From Gp6-AA40 sp963742105 (lineage in GTDB: Bacteria > Acidobacteriota > Vicinamibacteria > Vicinamibacterales > UBA2999), in the NCBI GenBank assembly GCA_963742105.1, contig CAVUKN010000007.1:248001-312000 (forward strand): 64,000 bases of DNA, written 5' to 3'. Shown in pieces: positions 9,022 through 17,055 of the stretch. A model generated the notes under the pieces. That model did not search any database, was not told the origin of the DNA, and saw only the letters and a program-made list of their open reading frames with translations. How positions within the stretch are numbered: the first letter of the stretch is position 1; each line of letters begins with the position of its first letter. The position numbers and the translations under genes were made by a program.

Positions 9022-10020
9022 CTACCGATTCACCGGCGCGGGTTCGGCTTTCAGAGCCATGTGTACGGCAGCCGAGGCCCCGGCGGCGCGCAGATCGACC
9101 GTCCGCTGCTGCGACCTGTAGCCGGCGATGCTCAACCGCACGGTCTTCGCGCCGAGCGGCAGATTGGGCACCGTCACCGGCGTTTGACCCCATCCAATTC
9201 CGTTGATCGTCACCCGCGCCCCGGCTGGTGTGCTGGTCACTCGCAGCTGAGCGACGCTGGGCGTGCTGACTGGGGTGACCGGGGTATCGTCCTGGCTCGA
9301 GGCTCGGGCGTCGGTCGGTACCGATCGCACGGCCTTTCGTGTCGGCACGGTGGCCGTTGGCTGGATGCTGTCGGACGCCACGGGCGCTCCCGTCGCCGCG
9401 CCCGCTGGCGCACGCGTGGAACTCGTCGCCGCGACAGCCGGTGAGAGGTCGCGTCCGGCACTGTTGGAATCGCCAGCCTTCGTATCCGTGCTTGCAACGT
9501 TCGACTGGGTCACCGCCGGTACTTCCGTGCCGGCGCCCGGCCAGAACATGATGGCAATCGCGCCGAACGCAACGATCGCGGCCGTCCCCACCGCGGCGGG
9601 AACAAGGGCGCGCCGGTCGCGGCCCATCTGTCCCGAAGGGCGGCGATGTTGCGCTGCCGCGGCTGACGCGAGGTGCGGGCGAACCCTCAGCTCACTGGGA
9701 AAGCTCGAGAGGGGATTGGACAGGAAGGCGCGGACGTCGATGACGGGTGCCGAAGACGCCGGCTCGGGCACCACCGAGGGCCGGGCGGCGGCCGTACCGC
9801 CAGCCGCCGTGTAGTCATCTGCGACGGCTGCTTCGGTTGTTGCGACAGACGGCCCGGTGGGCGACCGGGTGCCCGAAAGCGTCGATGTGACGGGCGTCGT
9901 CGTTTCGAGTAGTCGGGCCGCGGCGGTGTCAGCGACATGGCGCCGTTCCGCCGTCAAATACATGTCGCCCAACAAGCGAGGTCGGGGCGTGTCGTCAGAC
10001 GGTGGAAAACTGGCCGGCAT
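9022..10020 (-). CDS. Single-pass membrane protein with C-terminal PEGA domain
   Basis: About 332 residues. The N-terminal 150 residues are low-complexity and cytoplasmic in character. One membrane helix follows (AAIVAFGAIAIMFW, about residue 175), then a Ser/Thr/Pro/Ala-rich linker and a C-terminal PEGA domain of about 70 residues (LRVTSTPAGARVTINGIGWG, then PLGAKTVRLSIAGY). PEGA domains are surface or envelope beta-domains common in Acidobacteria and myxobacteria, often linked to kinases. The start at 10020 is set by a strong GGAGGGG site 4-10 bp upstream; the longer upstream frame has none. Function unknown. Confidence 0.78.
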   Translation of the reverse strand: MPASFPPSDDTPRPRLLGDMYLTAERRHVADTAAARLLETTTPVTSTLSGTRSPTGPSVATTEAAVADDYTAAGGTAAARPSVVPEPASSAPVIDVRAFLSNPLSSFPSELRVRPHLASAAAAQHRRPSGQMGRDRRALVPAAVGTAAIVAFGAIAIMFWPGAGTEVPAVTQSNVASTDTKAGDSNSAGRDLSPAVAATSSTRAPAGAATGAPVASDSIQPTATVPTRKAVRSVPTDARASSQDDTPVTPVSTPSVAQLRVTSTPAGARVTINGIGWGQTPVTVPNLPLGAKTVRLSIAGYRSQQRTVDLRAAGASAAVHMALKAEPAPVNR

Positions 10021-10113
10021 CGCATCCCCTCCGACTACGAGAAGGCGCTTAGGATGAGCAAAGCGGGTGCCGCGCTCTGTCACGAAGCCACGTGGAGGCA
10101 CCGCAATCGGTTG

Positions 10114-10938
10114 CTAGTTCCCGCGAACGTCCTCGTTCCGATCGTCCTGGCAAATATATTCGAAGATTTCGCCGCCCTCTATCCAGGACGACGCCGTCCT
10201 GGGCGTGATCGACCAGCGTATCGTCCAGGGCGCGGTGTAGGCACCGGGGTCGTCGATGGTTGCCTCGTAGGTGAATGTCTTCAGTCCTGGGCGCGAGATC
10301 CGTTCCGTCAGATGCAGCCGTTCCGTCGTCGGATACGACCCGGCAATCCACTGCTTTTCGTTGAAGCCGACGGTGTCGATCACCAGCGTGTCGCCTTCCC
10401 AGCGGCCAGTCGAGTGACCGAGAAAGGTCGGCCGCAAGGCATCACCGGTGGGATGCGGCCGGCCGTCCATGTGAACCACGCGCCATGAATGCGGCCCGGC
10501 GATGTTGAGGATGAAGACGCTCTGCTGGTCCGGCGCGTCGATGATGTCGAACCCGGGCGCGTTGAAGAAGCCAGGTCCACTCGTCGGCATGCAGCGCACG
10601 GATGGCGGATAGAGATCGACCCGCGACGTCCGGTACTGCTGCAGTGCGCGCGCCCACGGCTGGAACGGCACGTCGCCCGCTCGCGGATTGCCACCGAGCC
10701 CCGGACGCACTTCCCAGTACCCTTTGGCAGCCTTCGAGGATCCAAGCTGGATACGCCCGTCTGCGCCGCGTGGTGGAGGCGCGTCCGGAACCGCTTCCTG
10801 AGGAGCGCCGCCGCCGCGCCCTCCGGGACCGCCGCCTCGGCCTTGCGCAGGCGCTGCACCTTCCTGCGCAAGCCCTGGAGTGGAGACGAGCATCCCCACG
10901 GCCAGCGTCACCAACGTCGCAGCGCTGAGTCGTTGCAT
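10114..10938 (-). CDS. Secreted protein of an uncharacterised WEG-motif family
   Basis: 274 residues with a signal peptide (MQRLSAATLVTLAVGML...LAQ) and a Gly/Pro-rich linker. The body has RCMPTSGPG, GRWEGDTLVIDTVGFN, LHLTERISR, TAPWTIRW and a final EYICQDD. The same skeleton (RC near the start, GxWExxxLV, LxxER, PWT, EYxC at the end) appears in three other proteins of this window at 11356, 42602 and 43640, all beside PQQ dehydrogenases. The two conserved cysteines suggest a disulfide in the exported protein. It is the last gene of the 15172-10114 minus-strand operon. I know of no function for the family. Confidence 0.75.
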   Translation of the reverse strand: MQRLSAATLVTLAVGMLVSTPGLAQEGAAPAQGRGGGPGGRGGGAPQEAVPDAPPPRGADGRIQLGSSKAAKGYWEVRPGLGGNPRAGDVPFQPWARALQQYRTSRVDLYPPSVRCMPTSGPGFFNAPGFDIIDAPDQQSVFILNIAGPHSWRVVHMDGRPHPTGDALRPTFLGHSTGRWEGDTLVIDTVGFNEKQWIAGSYPTTERLHLTERISRPGLKTFTYEATIDDPGAYTAPWTIRWSITPRTASSWIEGGEIFEYICQDDRNEDVRGN

Positions 10939-10951
10939 CACCAGCACCCGC

Positions 10952-11347
10952 CTACCGCATTGGCAGCTTCTGCCCGCTTGCCAGCACCATCTGCGTCGTC
11001 GGCATCGAGCCGGCTTCGTCCTTGCCGTTCTTGGCCGCTGCCGCACCCTCGACGGTGACGCGATCCCCGATCTTGACCGTGTCACGCTTCCAGCCTCCTC
11101 GTTGGAGGGCGTAGGGCGGACCCATCTCGACCCGGAAGCTGTGAACGTCACCCCCTGCATCCTTCGAGTCGATGACGACGAATGCATGCGGGTTGATCCA
11201 GTCGAGTTTGGTGACGGTGCCGCTGATGGAAATCACCTTCGATGAGTCGTATTCCGCTTCGAAGGAGTGATGCGCGCGCAGGCCCACGACGGCGCCGAAC
11301 AGTGCGAGCCCCGCCACGACTGCCGCCGAACGGAGGATCAGTCTCAT
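10952..11347 (-). CDS. DUF6152 family secreted protein
   Basis: About 131 residues: signal peptide (LILRSAAVVAGLALFGAVVG), then HHSFEAEYD, SISGTVTKLDWINPHAF and RVTVEGAAAAKNG, the hallmark of DUF6152, a small periplasmic beta-barrel family. The same domain forms the N-terminal half of the neighbouring gene at 11356-12477, so this is a stand-alone paralogue. Two starts are possible: ATG 11347 with GAGGGA just upstream, or ATG 11359 overlapping the previous stop as ATGA. Role unknown; it sits in the quinoprotein operon. Confidence 0.78.
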   Translation of the reverse strand: MRLILRSAAVVAGLALFGAVVGLRAHHSFEAEYDSSKVISISGTVTKLDWINPHAFVVIDSKDAGGDVHSFRVEMGPPYALQRGGWKRDTVKIGDRVTVEGAAAAKNGKDEAGSMPTTQMVLASGQKLPMR

Positions 11348-11355
11348 GATGTCCC

Positions 11356-12477
11356 TCATCGTACAAACGTGGCTTCCGCGTTTTCTTCGCAGAAGTATTC
11401 CTGAATTTCCTGATCCGGAATCCACGACAGCGTGAAACCGGCCGTCCACGGGCGTGTGTAGGTGCGATCGTCGTTGATCGTCACGTCATATTTCAGCGTG
11501 TTGAAATCCGTCCGGGTGAACCGCTCGACCAGACGCAGGCCGTCGGTGTGGGGAAGGCCGCCATTGGTCAGCCAGAAGCGTTCGTTGTACCCGATCGAGT
11601 CGACCACCAGCGAGTCTTTGTTCTCCCACTTGCCGACGGAATTGCCGAAATAGCTGAGCACTGCTTCGGCGGGCTGGGTCTGCTGGCGGCCGTCGGTGGC
11701 GATGACGCGCCAGTTCCTGTCGTTGCCGCCGCTCAACACGAGGATGCGGCCGAGCTCCTTCTGCTCCACGAACTGCACGCCGTTCGGCATCTGAAACTGG
11801 CGTGGTCCGCCGGCCGGGATGCAGCGTGCCGCGGGATCATCAGACAGCAGATTCCGCTGGCGGCGTAGATACAGGGCCCGCGCCCATGGCTGGAACGGCG
11901 CGACGCGATCGGCGTCGTTGAGATTGGTGAGGAGTCCTTCGTCACTCATCGCGATCCGTCCGGCCATCGTGTCCACGAGCGCTCGCGCGCTCGCGTCGCC
12001 CCAATAGCCCTTCTTACCCGGTTCCGGGCCGAGGCGCACCTGGCCGTCGGGCCAGCGCGGGGCCGGCCTTTTGACGGCGACGGTGACGAGCCGTTTCGAT
12101 GCGCCGGCGAAGATCTCGCGTCCCGTGCGGGTGACGACGATCGTTTTCGCCGAGGCGTGAGCCGCAGGGCCGCGCGCAGGAATCCCGTCCACACGGACGA
12201 CTTCGCCGATCGGAACGGTGCTCTTCTTCCAGCCGCGCGACTCGAGCTCGATCGGATTGCCGAACTCGACGGCCCAGTTCGTCACCGTGCCGGTCGCATC
12301 TTTGACGTCGATGAAGAGGAACGCGCGCGGGTTGGTCCATTCGATGCGCGTGATCGGGCCCTGCAGCCTGATCGAACGCGTCGCATCGTAGGTGGCGACG
12401 TACGGCTTCTGCGCGGACGCCGTCACTGCCAGGGCCAGAAGTATGAATGCGAGCAGCGGGGCTCGAAGTCTCGTCAT
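11356..12477 (-). CDS. Fusion of DUF6152 domain and WEG-family domain, secreted
   Basis: 373 residues with a signal peptide (LLAFILLALAVTASAQ). Residues ~25-125 are a DUF6152-like domain (TYDATRSIRLQGPITRIEW, NPRAFLFID, GEVVRVDGIPARG). Residues ~160-373 are the WEG-type domain (RCIPAGGPRQF, GKWENKDSLVVDSIGYN, LRLVERFTR, TRPWTAG, ending EYFCEEN). The neighbouring single-domain genes carry the same two modules separately, so this fusion is good evidence that the two domains work together. It lies directly downstream of a PQQ dehydrogenase, separated by a repeat block. Confidence 0.77.
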   Translation of the reverse strand: MTRLRAPLLAFILLALAVTASAQKPYVATYDATRSIRLQGPITRIEWTNPRAFLFIDVKDATGTVTNWAVEFGNPIELESRGWKKSTVPIGEVVRVDGIPARGPAAHASAKTIVVTRTGREIFAGASKRLVTVAVKRPAPRWPDGQVRLGPEPGKKGYWGDASARALVDTMAGRIAMSDEGLLTNLNDADRVAPFQPWARALYLRRQRNLLSDDPAARCIPAGGPRQFQMPNGVQFVEQKELGRILVLSGGNDRNWRVIATDGRQQTQPAEAVLSYFGNSVGKWENKDSLVVDSIGYNERFWLTNGGLPHTDGLRLVERFTRTDFNTLKYDVTINDDRTYTRPWTAGFTLSWIPDQEIQEYFCEENAEATFVR

Positions 12478-12489
12478 TCGCCTGTCACG

Positions 12490-12640
12490 AAGAACACGAC
12501 ACACTGAGGCACTGAGACACTGGGCTGTCTTCGGTTTGGTTTCCTCATTGCCTCGGTGCCTCGGTGTGTCGTCAATTGTGCCGCAACCAGGAAGCCCACG
12601 TCGTCTGCCTTCGTGTCCTTCGTGCGCTTCGTGGTTCAGT
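12490..12640. repeat. Two word-tandem palindromes between operon genes
   Basis: The first palindrome pairs CGACACACTGAGGCACTGAG (from about 12497) with CCTCGGTGCCTCGGTGTGTCG (to about 12573). A second stretch of CTTCGTGTCCTTCGTGCGCTTCGTGG words follows at about 12610-12640; these words recur at 34176-34268 and 35795-35872. The block separates the dehydrogenase from the downstream secreted proteins and may attenuate or stabilise the mRNA. Confidence 0.7.
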
Positions 12641-12641
12641 C

Positions 12642-14299
12642 CTAGTTCTGCCGCAAAGCGTACACGAACGTATTGTTGCCTGCCGAAATCGCGACGTACT
12701 GCTTGCCGTTGACTGCGTAGGTCATCGGGCCGGACGCCACCTGGCCGCCGACCATCGACTTCCAGAGCAGCGAGCCGGTCTTCGCGTCGAGCGCGAAGAA
12801 GTATCCCTCGCGTCCCCCGGCGAACACGAGGTCTGACGCGGTGCTCAGCACGCCGCTATCGGTCACGTCGTCCATCCGGAACGCCCAGCGCTGGGTCCCG
12901 GTCTTCGGATCGACTGCCTGGATCAGCCCGTAGCCGTCCTGAGGCCGGCGGTTGTTCGTCGTTCCGCCGACCATCGCGGGCAGCGCCATTGTCGGGAACT
13001 GGCCGGTGTACATCTGACCTTCGGTGAAGCGGACCGACTCCGGTCCCGGCGTCTTGCGGTAGGTCGAGAACGTGTCGGCCCACGTCGGAATGTAGAAGAG
13101 GCCGGTGCGCGGGCTGAACGACGGCGAGTACCAGTTGGTCGCCCCCTGGTTGTTCGGGTAGACGAGGGTGCCCTCCTGGGTCGGGTTCTGCACCCGATTC
13201 GGCCGGCCCTTCGCGTCCCAGCCGTCCACCCAGCTCACTTTGGTGAACGGCTTCGCCAGCAGGAACTGCCCGTTGGTCCGATCGATCACGTAGAACACGC
13301 CGTTGCGGTTGGCCTGCATCAGCACCTTGCGAGGCTGCCCGTTGAACTGGATGTCGGCCAGCACCGGCACCTGCGTGGCGTCGTAGTCGAACTCGTCGTG
13401 CGGCGTGTACTGGTAGTGCCACTTCAACTTGCCGGTGTCCGGATCGAGTGCGACGACCGAGTCGGTATAGAGGTTGTCGCCAGGCCGTCCGTCGCCGTTC
13501 CAGTCGGGGCCTGGATTGCCGACACCCCAGTACATCAGGTTCAGGTCGGGATCGTAGGTGCCGGTGGTCCAGATCGGGCCGCCGCCTTTCTGCCACGCCG
13601 GACCGGTCCACGTTTCACTGCCCGGCTGGCCGGGCTCCGGAATCGTCCAGAAGCGCCACAGCTCGTTTCCGTCCTTCGGATCGAGCGCCATGATGTAGCC
13701 GCGGATGCCGTACTCGCCGCCGGCCGGGCCGAGGATGATCTTGTCCTTCACGACGAGCGGCGCAACCGTGATCGAGAAGCCGGCCTCGGGCCGATCGATC
13801 TGCTTCTGCCACTCGACGGCGCCGGTCTTGGCATTCAGCGCGATCACCTTCCCGTCGATCGTGCCCATGAACAGCCGATCGCCGAGGATCGCCAGGCCGC
13901 GGTTCACGCGGCCGCAGCACACCCGCGCCGCCGGCGCATTGGCATAGTCGTACCGCCAGAACACGCGGCCGCTCACCGCGTCGAGCGCGACGACATCGTT
14001 TGGCGGGCTGACGGTGTACATGATTCCGTCGACGACCAGCGGTGTCGCCTCGAACTTGTCGGCGGCGCCGAGCGTGCGCACCTGGAACACCCACTGCAGC
14101 TCGAGGTTCTTCACGTTGGCCGGCGTGATCTGATCGAGCGCGGAGTAGCGCTGGCCGTTGTAGTTGCCGGAGTAGGTCAGCCAGTTCTGCGGCTCGGCTG
14201 AAGCCTTGAGAATCCGGTCCGAGGTGACGGCGCGCGATTGCGCGCCGAGCGATACGGCCGCAGTCACGAACCGCGATGGCAAGTACGACAGCGCTTCAT
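12642..14299 (-). CDS. PQQ-dependent alcohol dehydrogenase, eight-bladed propeller
   Basis: About 546 residues are readable from the TTG at 14282. Features: W-motif propeller repeats, adjacent cysteines VCCGRV (C122-C123) that form the vicinal disulfide of quinoprotein alcohol dehydrogenases, and metal/PQQ ligands E190 (GPAGGEYG), N256 (GVGNPG) and D299. A second Asp two residues on (FDYD, D301) matches the D-x-D signature of lanthanide-dependent XoxF/PedH-type enzymes. The readable start lacks a good signal peptide. An ATG at 14299, overlapping the cytochrome stop as TAATG, gives a proper one (MKRVVLAIA...) if two single-base indels near 14265-14290 are assumed. The electron acceptor is probably the upstream diheme cytochrome. 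Confidence 0.88.
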
Positions 14300-15172
14300 T
14301 AGCGTGGGCCCCGGAGAGAAAGCAGGTAGGCGACGACGTCCGCCACTTCCTGGGCCGCCAGGCGACCGCGATAGGACGGCATCGCGGACGGCAGGAAGCC
14401 GTGTTCCTTCAGATCGGTTTTCTGGAAGGCGCGCAGATCGCCGGCCTGGTCGCGCATCTGAATCGAGAAGGTGTCCTGGTTGAGCAGCGCGCCGCGCACG
14501 GTCTGACCGGACTTGGTCACCACCTGGAACACTCGATACGGAACGGCGACATCGGCATCGGGTTCGAGGATCGATCGCTCGAGTGCGGCTGCCGTCGGTG
14601 GAGGGGCGCCGCGTCCGCCGCCGCGTCCGCCGCCCGGGGCGGCGCCCGGGCCGGCGCCTCCGGCACGGGGCGGTGCCGGTCCGAGGTCGGGTCCGGTAGT
14701 TGCGCCAGCTCCGTTGATGGCGTGACAACTGGTACACCCGCCCTTGCCTTCGAAGACCGTCTTCCCGCGCGCCGGATCGCCGGCGAGGCCGCTGCCACTT
14801 CCGGTGGGAGGGGCCGGCGTCGTCGTCGGTGTGACCCCGACCATCGAGCGGAGATAGGCGACGACGGTCAACGCCTGCGCCGTCGAGAACTGGTGCGATG
14901 GCATCGAGGTGTCCAGGAATCCCGGCCTGAATCAGCTTGGCGATGTCGTCGTCGGAGTTGGCCCGCTTGAACTGCTTGAACAGCTCCACACCAGGGACGC
15001 CGGCGCCGTCGTTGTTGTGGCAGCGCCCGCAGTTGGCGTCATACAGGGCGTGACCGGCGTCGATATCCTGCTGCGTGTAACTGTGCTGTTGCGCCCGTGG
15101 CGAGCCGGCGGCCAGCAAGACGGCCGCGGCAACGCCGAGCGCAAACAACCCAAGGGTCCGATGAATCCGCAT
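14299..15172 (-). CDS. Secreted diheme cytochrome c, one frameshift near 14908
   Basis: Signal peptide (LGLFALGVAAAVLLAAG) and two heme-binding CxxCH motifs: CGRCH at about residue 48 in the first domain and CTSCH in the second, separated by a Pro/Gly linker. The C-terminal region (SILEPDADVAVPYRVFQV, then MRDQAGDL and DLKEHGFLPSAMPSY) is the putative heme-binding domain seen in planctomycete/acidobacterial cytochromes. The frame slips near 14905-14910, where CCTGGACACC should be CCTGGCACC (giving GIPGTSMPSHQF). First gene of the operon and the likely electron acceptor of the PQQ dehydrogenase, with which it overlaps by one base. Confidence 0.85.
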
Positions 15173-15231
15173 GGCAGCGGATTATAGCCGCTCGGGCTTG
15201 GGGCTGAGGGCCGTGCGCGGGCTTGACGAGA

Positions 15232-15287
15232 GCGGGCTGCGGACGTGGCGCGGGCCTTGTCAGGCCCGCGGCAATCCGCAGCCCGTG
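15232..15287. terminator. Nested GC-rich hairpin downstream of the 15288-15710 gene
   Basis: An inner perfect 9-bp stem with a TGTC loop (15249-15270, CGCGGGCCT paired with AGGCCCGCG) is nested inside an outer GCGGGCTGCGGA / TCCGCAGCCCG stem. It starts one base after the stop of the minus-strand gene and lies between it and the cytochrome c gene. A strong structure, but with no T-run. Confidence 0.6.
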
Positions 15288-15710
15288 CTAGTCCCGCGTC
15301 AGCTTGAAGGTTCCCTTGGTCGTGCCCTGCGTCCACGTGCCGCTGATCGTGCGGTGGTACGAGGCGATGTCTTCGAGCTTCCCTTCCGCCGTGACATGGC
15401 CAGCGCGACCGGACGCGTCCTTGGCGTCCGCCTCGAGACGAACGGTCCACGTCGCAGGATCGAGCGAGACGGTCGTCAGCGGCGCCTGATCGGGTCCCGG
15501 GTTCAGGAGGCCGGTGATCGTCTTGCCGTCCCAGTTCATCACGACGGTGATGTGGGTGCGTTCACTGCCGCCGGCGCCCCAATCGCCCGCCCAGGTTCCA
15601 GTCAGCGGGTGACCCTCCTGGGCGTGCAGGGCGACGGTTCGATACGGTCCGTGTTCAACCGCGCCATGCAGCATGGCGATCGCGGCAAGGGTAATGACTA
15701 GACGTCGCAC
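15288..15710 (-). CDS. Small secreted protein of unknown function
   Basis: 140 residues with a signal peptide (LVITLAAIAMLHGAV, cleavage after LHA) and a compact beta-rich domain: GTWAGDWGAGG, ITVVMNWDGKTITGLLNPG, ATWTVRLEADAKD, and ISGTWTQGTTKGTFKLTRD. The paired GTW...G and GxF.L motifs resemble lipocalin-like repeats common as orphan exported proteins in Acidobacteria. No catalytic motif seen. It is upstream of, and on the same strand as, the cytochrome/PQQ operon but is separated from it by a strong hairpin. Confidence 0.65.
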   Translation of the reverse strand: MRRLVITLAAIAMLHGAVEHGPYRTVALHAQEGHPLTGTWAGDWGAGGSERTHITVVMNWDGKTITGLLNPGPDQAPLTTVSLDPATWTVRLEADAKDASGRAGHVTAEGKLEDIASYHRTISGTWTQGTTKGTFKLTRD

Positions 15711-15779
15711 GAAGGTCCTCCTCGACGACCTCCACCAGGGCTTCGGTGAACTGCTGAAGCGCGGCGAAGGCGCGCGACA

Positions 15780-15940
15780 TGTTAGCGCAACCGCCGGGAC
15801 CGCTTCGCGGATCCCGGCCTACGCCACCACCTCCGGGACCGCTCGCGGATCCCGGTCTACAGCACCGCCGGGACGCTCTGCGGATCCGGCCTACGCCACA
15901 CCGGACCGCTTCGCGGATCCCGGCCTACGAGATCGCCCAG
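15780..15940. repeat. Four tandem copies of the GGGACCGCTTCGCGGATCCC palindrome
   Basis: Copies begin near 15798, 15835, 15870 and 15901, spaced about 30-37 bp, each with a palindromic core and a CCTACG-type spacer. The third copy is degenerate. The same element (reverse orientation, GTAGGCCGGGATCCGCGAAGCG) occurs at 37743-37815, inside the uricase gene at 22741-22969, and probably once at 58581-58622. Here it is intergenic, between divergent genes. Confidence 0.85.
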
Positions 15941-15978
15941 AAGCAGCCGATGCGATATCGTCTGCACCGGGGAGACAC

Positions 15979-16974
15979 ATGCGACTGACTGCTGTCCTGA
16001 CGCTGACACTACTTCTGCTGATCGTTCCCTCCGCGCACGCAGCGGACGAGTGCGATCGCGCCTGTCTGAAGTCGATGCTGACGCAATACCTCTCGGCAGT
16101 AGCGAAGCACGATCCCAGCACCGCGCCGCTTTTTGCCGGGTTTCGCCAGACGGAGAACGCTGTCGTCAAACGACTCGGTACGGGCATGTGGCAGACGTTG
16201 ACGGGGCTTGGACGGCTGCAACGCTATTACATGGATCCGGTGACCGGACAGGCAGCCTATTTCGGCCTCGTCAACGAGGCGACCGGCGAGGCCATCGTCA
16301 CGGTTCGTCTCCGCGTCGAGCGGCGGAAGATCACGGAAGCCGAGTGGTACATCGGCCGGCGCGGCGACGATTCGATGAACGGACCCGCCCAACCAAGCGG
16401 CCAGGGCGGCAACCTGTTCAACCCGGACAACCTCGTCGCCAACGCGCCAACGGAGACGCCGATCCCGCGTGACGCGCGCGTGTCGCGCGAAGAGATGATT
16501 GCCGCGACCAACAGTTACTTCGATGGCATTTCCACGCACGACGGAAAGATCATCATGGCCGCACCCGGTTGCCCGCGTTTCGAGAACGGCCAGACGATGG
16601 CCGGTCGCGGGAACACGCCGCCGCCGCCCGCGCCAGGGACGCCGCCGCCGGTCGGACCGCAGGGACGCGGCGGCGCCGGGGGGCCGCCGCTGGCAGCCGA
16701 CTGCACGGCCGGCCTCGAGACGATCAACATCCAGTTCGTCACGGCGCGCCGATACCCGCTCGTCGACGAGGAAGCCGGAGTCGTCATGGCCACCGCGGTG
16801 TTCATCCGGCCGCCGGGCCGCCCGCAACGCCGGAACGCATTTGCCGAGTGGTTCTATTTCGATCGCGGGAAGATCAAAAGCATCTACTCCGCAATGTTCT
16901 ATCCGCCTGACGACGTGCCGTTGCCGAACTGGCCGCCGTACGACGGGAACTGGCCGGTAGGAGCCGGCCGGTAG
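15979..16974 (+). CDS. Secreted protein, possible NTF2/SnoaL-like domains
   Basis: 331 residues with a signal peptide (LTAVLTLTLLLLIVPSAHA). After it: CDRACLKSMLTQYLSAVAKHD and later EEMIAATNSYFDGISTHDG, two similar helix-turn segments each followed by beta strands (ITEAEWYIGRR and FAEWFYFDRGKIKSIYSAM), as expected for two tandem NTF2-like folds. A Pro/Gly linker lies between. Start at ATG 15979 with GGGGAG 5-9 bp upstream. No ligand or catalytic residues can be assigned. It is the first plus-strand gene before the purine operon, separated by repeats. Confidence 0.65.
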   Translation: MRLTAVLTLTLLLLIVPSAHAADECDRACLKSMLTQYLSAVAKHDPSTAPLFAGFRQTENAVVKRLGTGMWQTLTGLGRLQRYYMDPVTGQAAYFGLVNEATGEAIVTVRLRVERRKITEAEWYIGRRGDDSMNGPAQPSGQGGNLFNPDNLVANAPTETPIPRDARVSREEMIAATNSYFDGISTHDGKIIMAAPGCPRFENGQTMAGRGNTPPPPAPGTPPPVGPQGRGGAGGPPLAADCTAGLETINIQFVTARRYPLVDEEAGVVMATAVFIRPPGRPQRRNAFAEWFYFDRGKIKSIYSAMFYPPDDVPLPNWPPYDGNWPVGAGR

Positions 16975-17052
16975 CTACTAGCCAGTAGCCGGTGGCTCGT
17001 AGCCAGGTTCAAGTTCGAAGTCCAAAGTCCAAAGTCCAAAGTCCGAAGTTCA
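16975..17052. repeat. TAGCCGGTAGC and AGTCCAAAGTCC word-tandem repeats
   Basis: About 30 bp of TAGCCAGTAGCCGGT-type words is followed by three copies of CAAAGTCC/GAAGT words. It sits directly before the lyase gene at 17056. Related words recur at 31979, 32333 and 33117. No promoter could be recognised inside it. Confidence 0.7.
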
Positions 17053-17055
17053 CTC

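Noticed and set aside
15780..15940. CRISPR-like spacing of repeats
   Set aside because: Spacers are short and similar to each other, and no cas gene is present.
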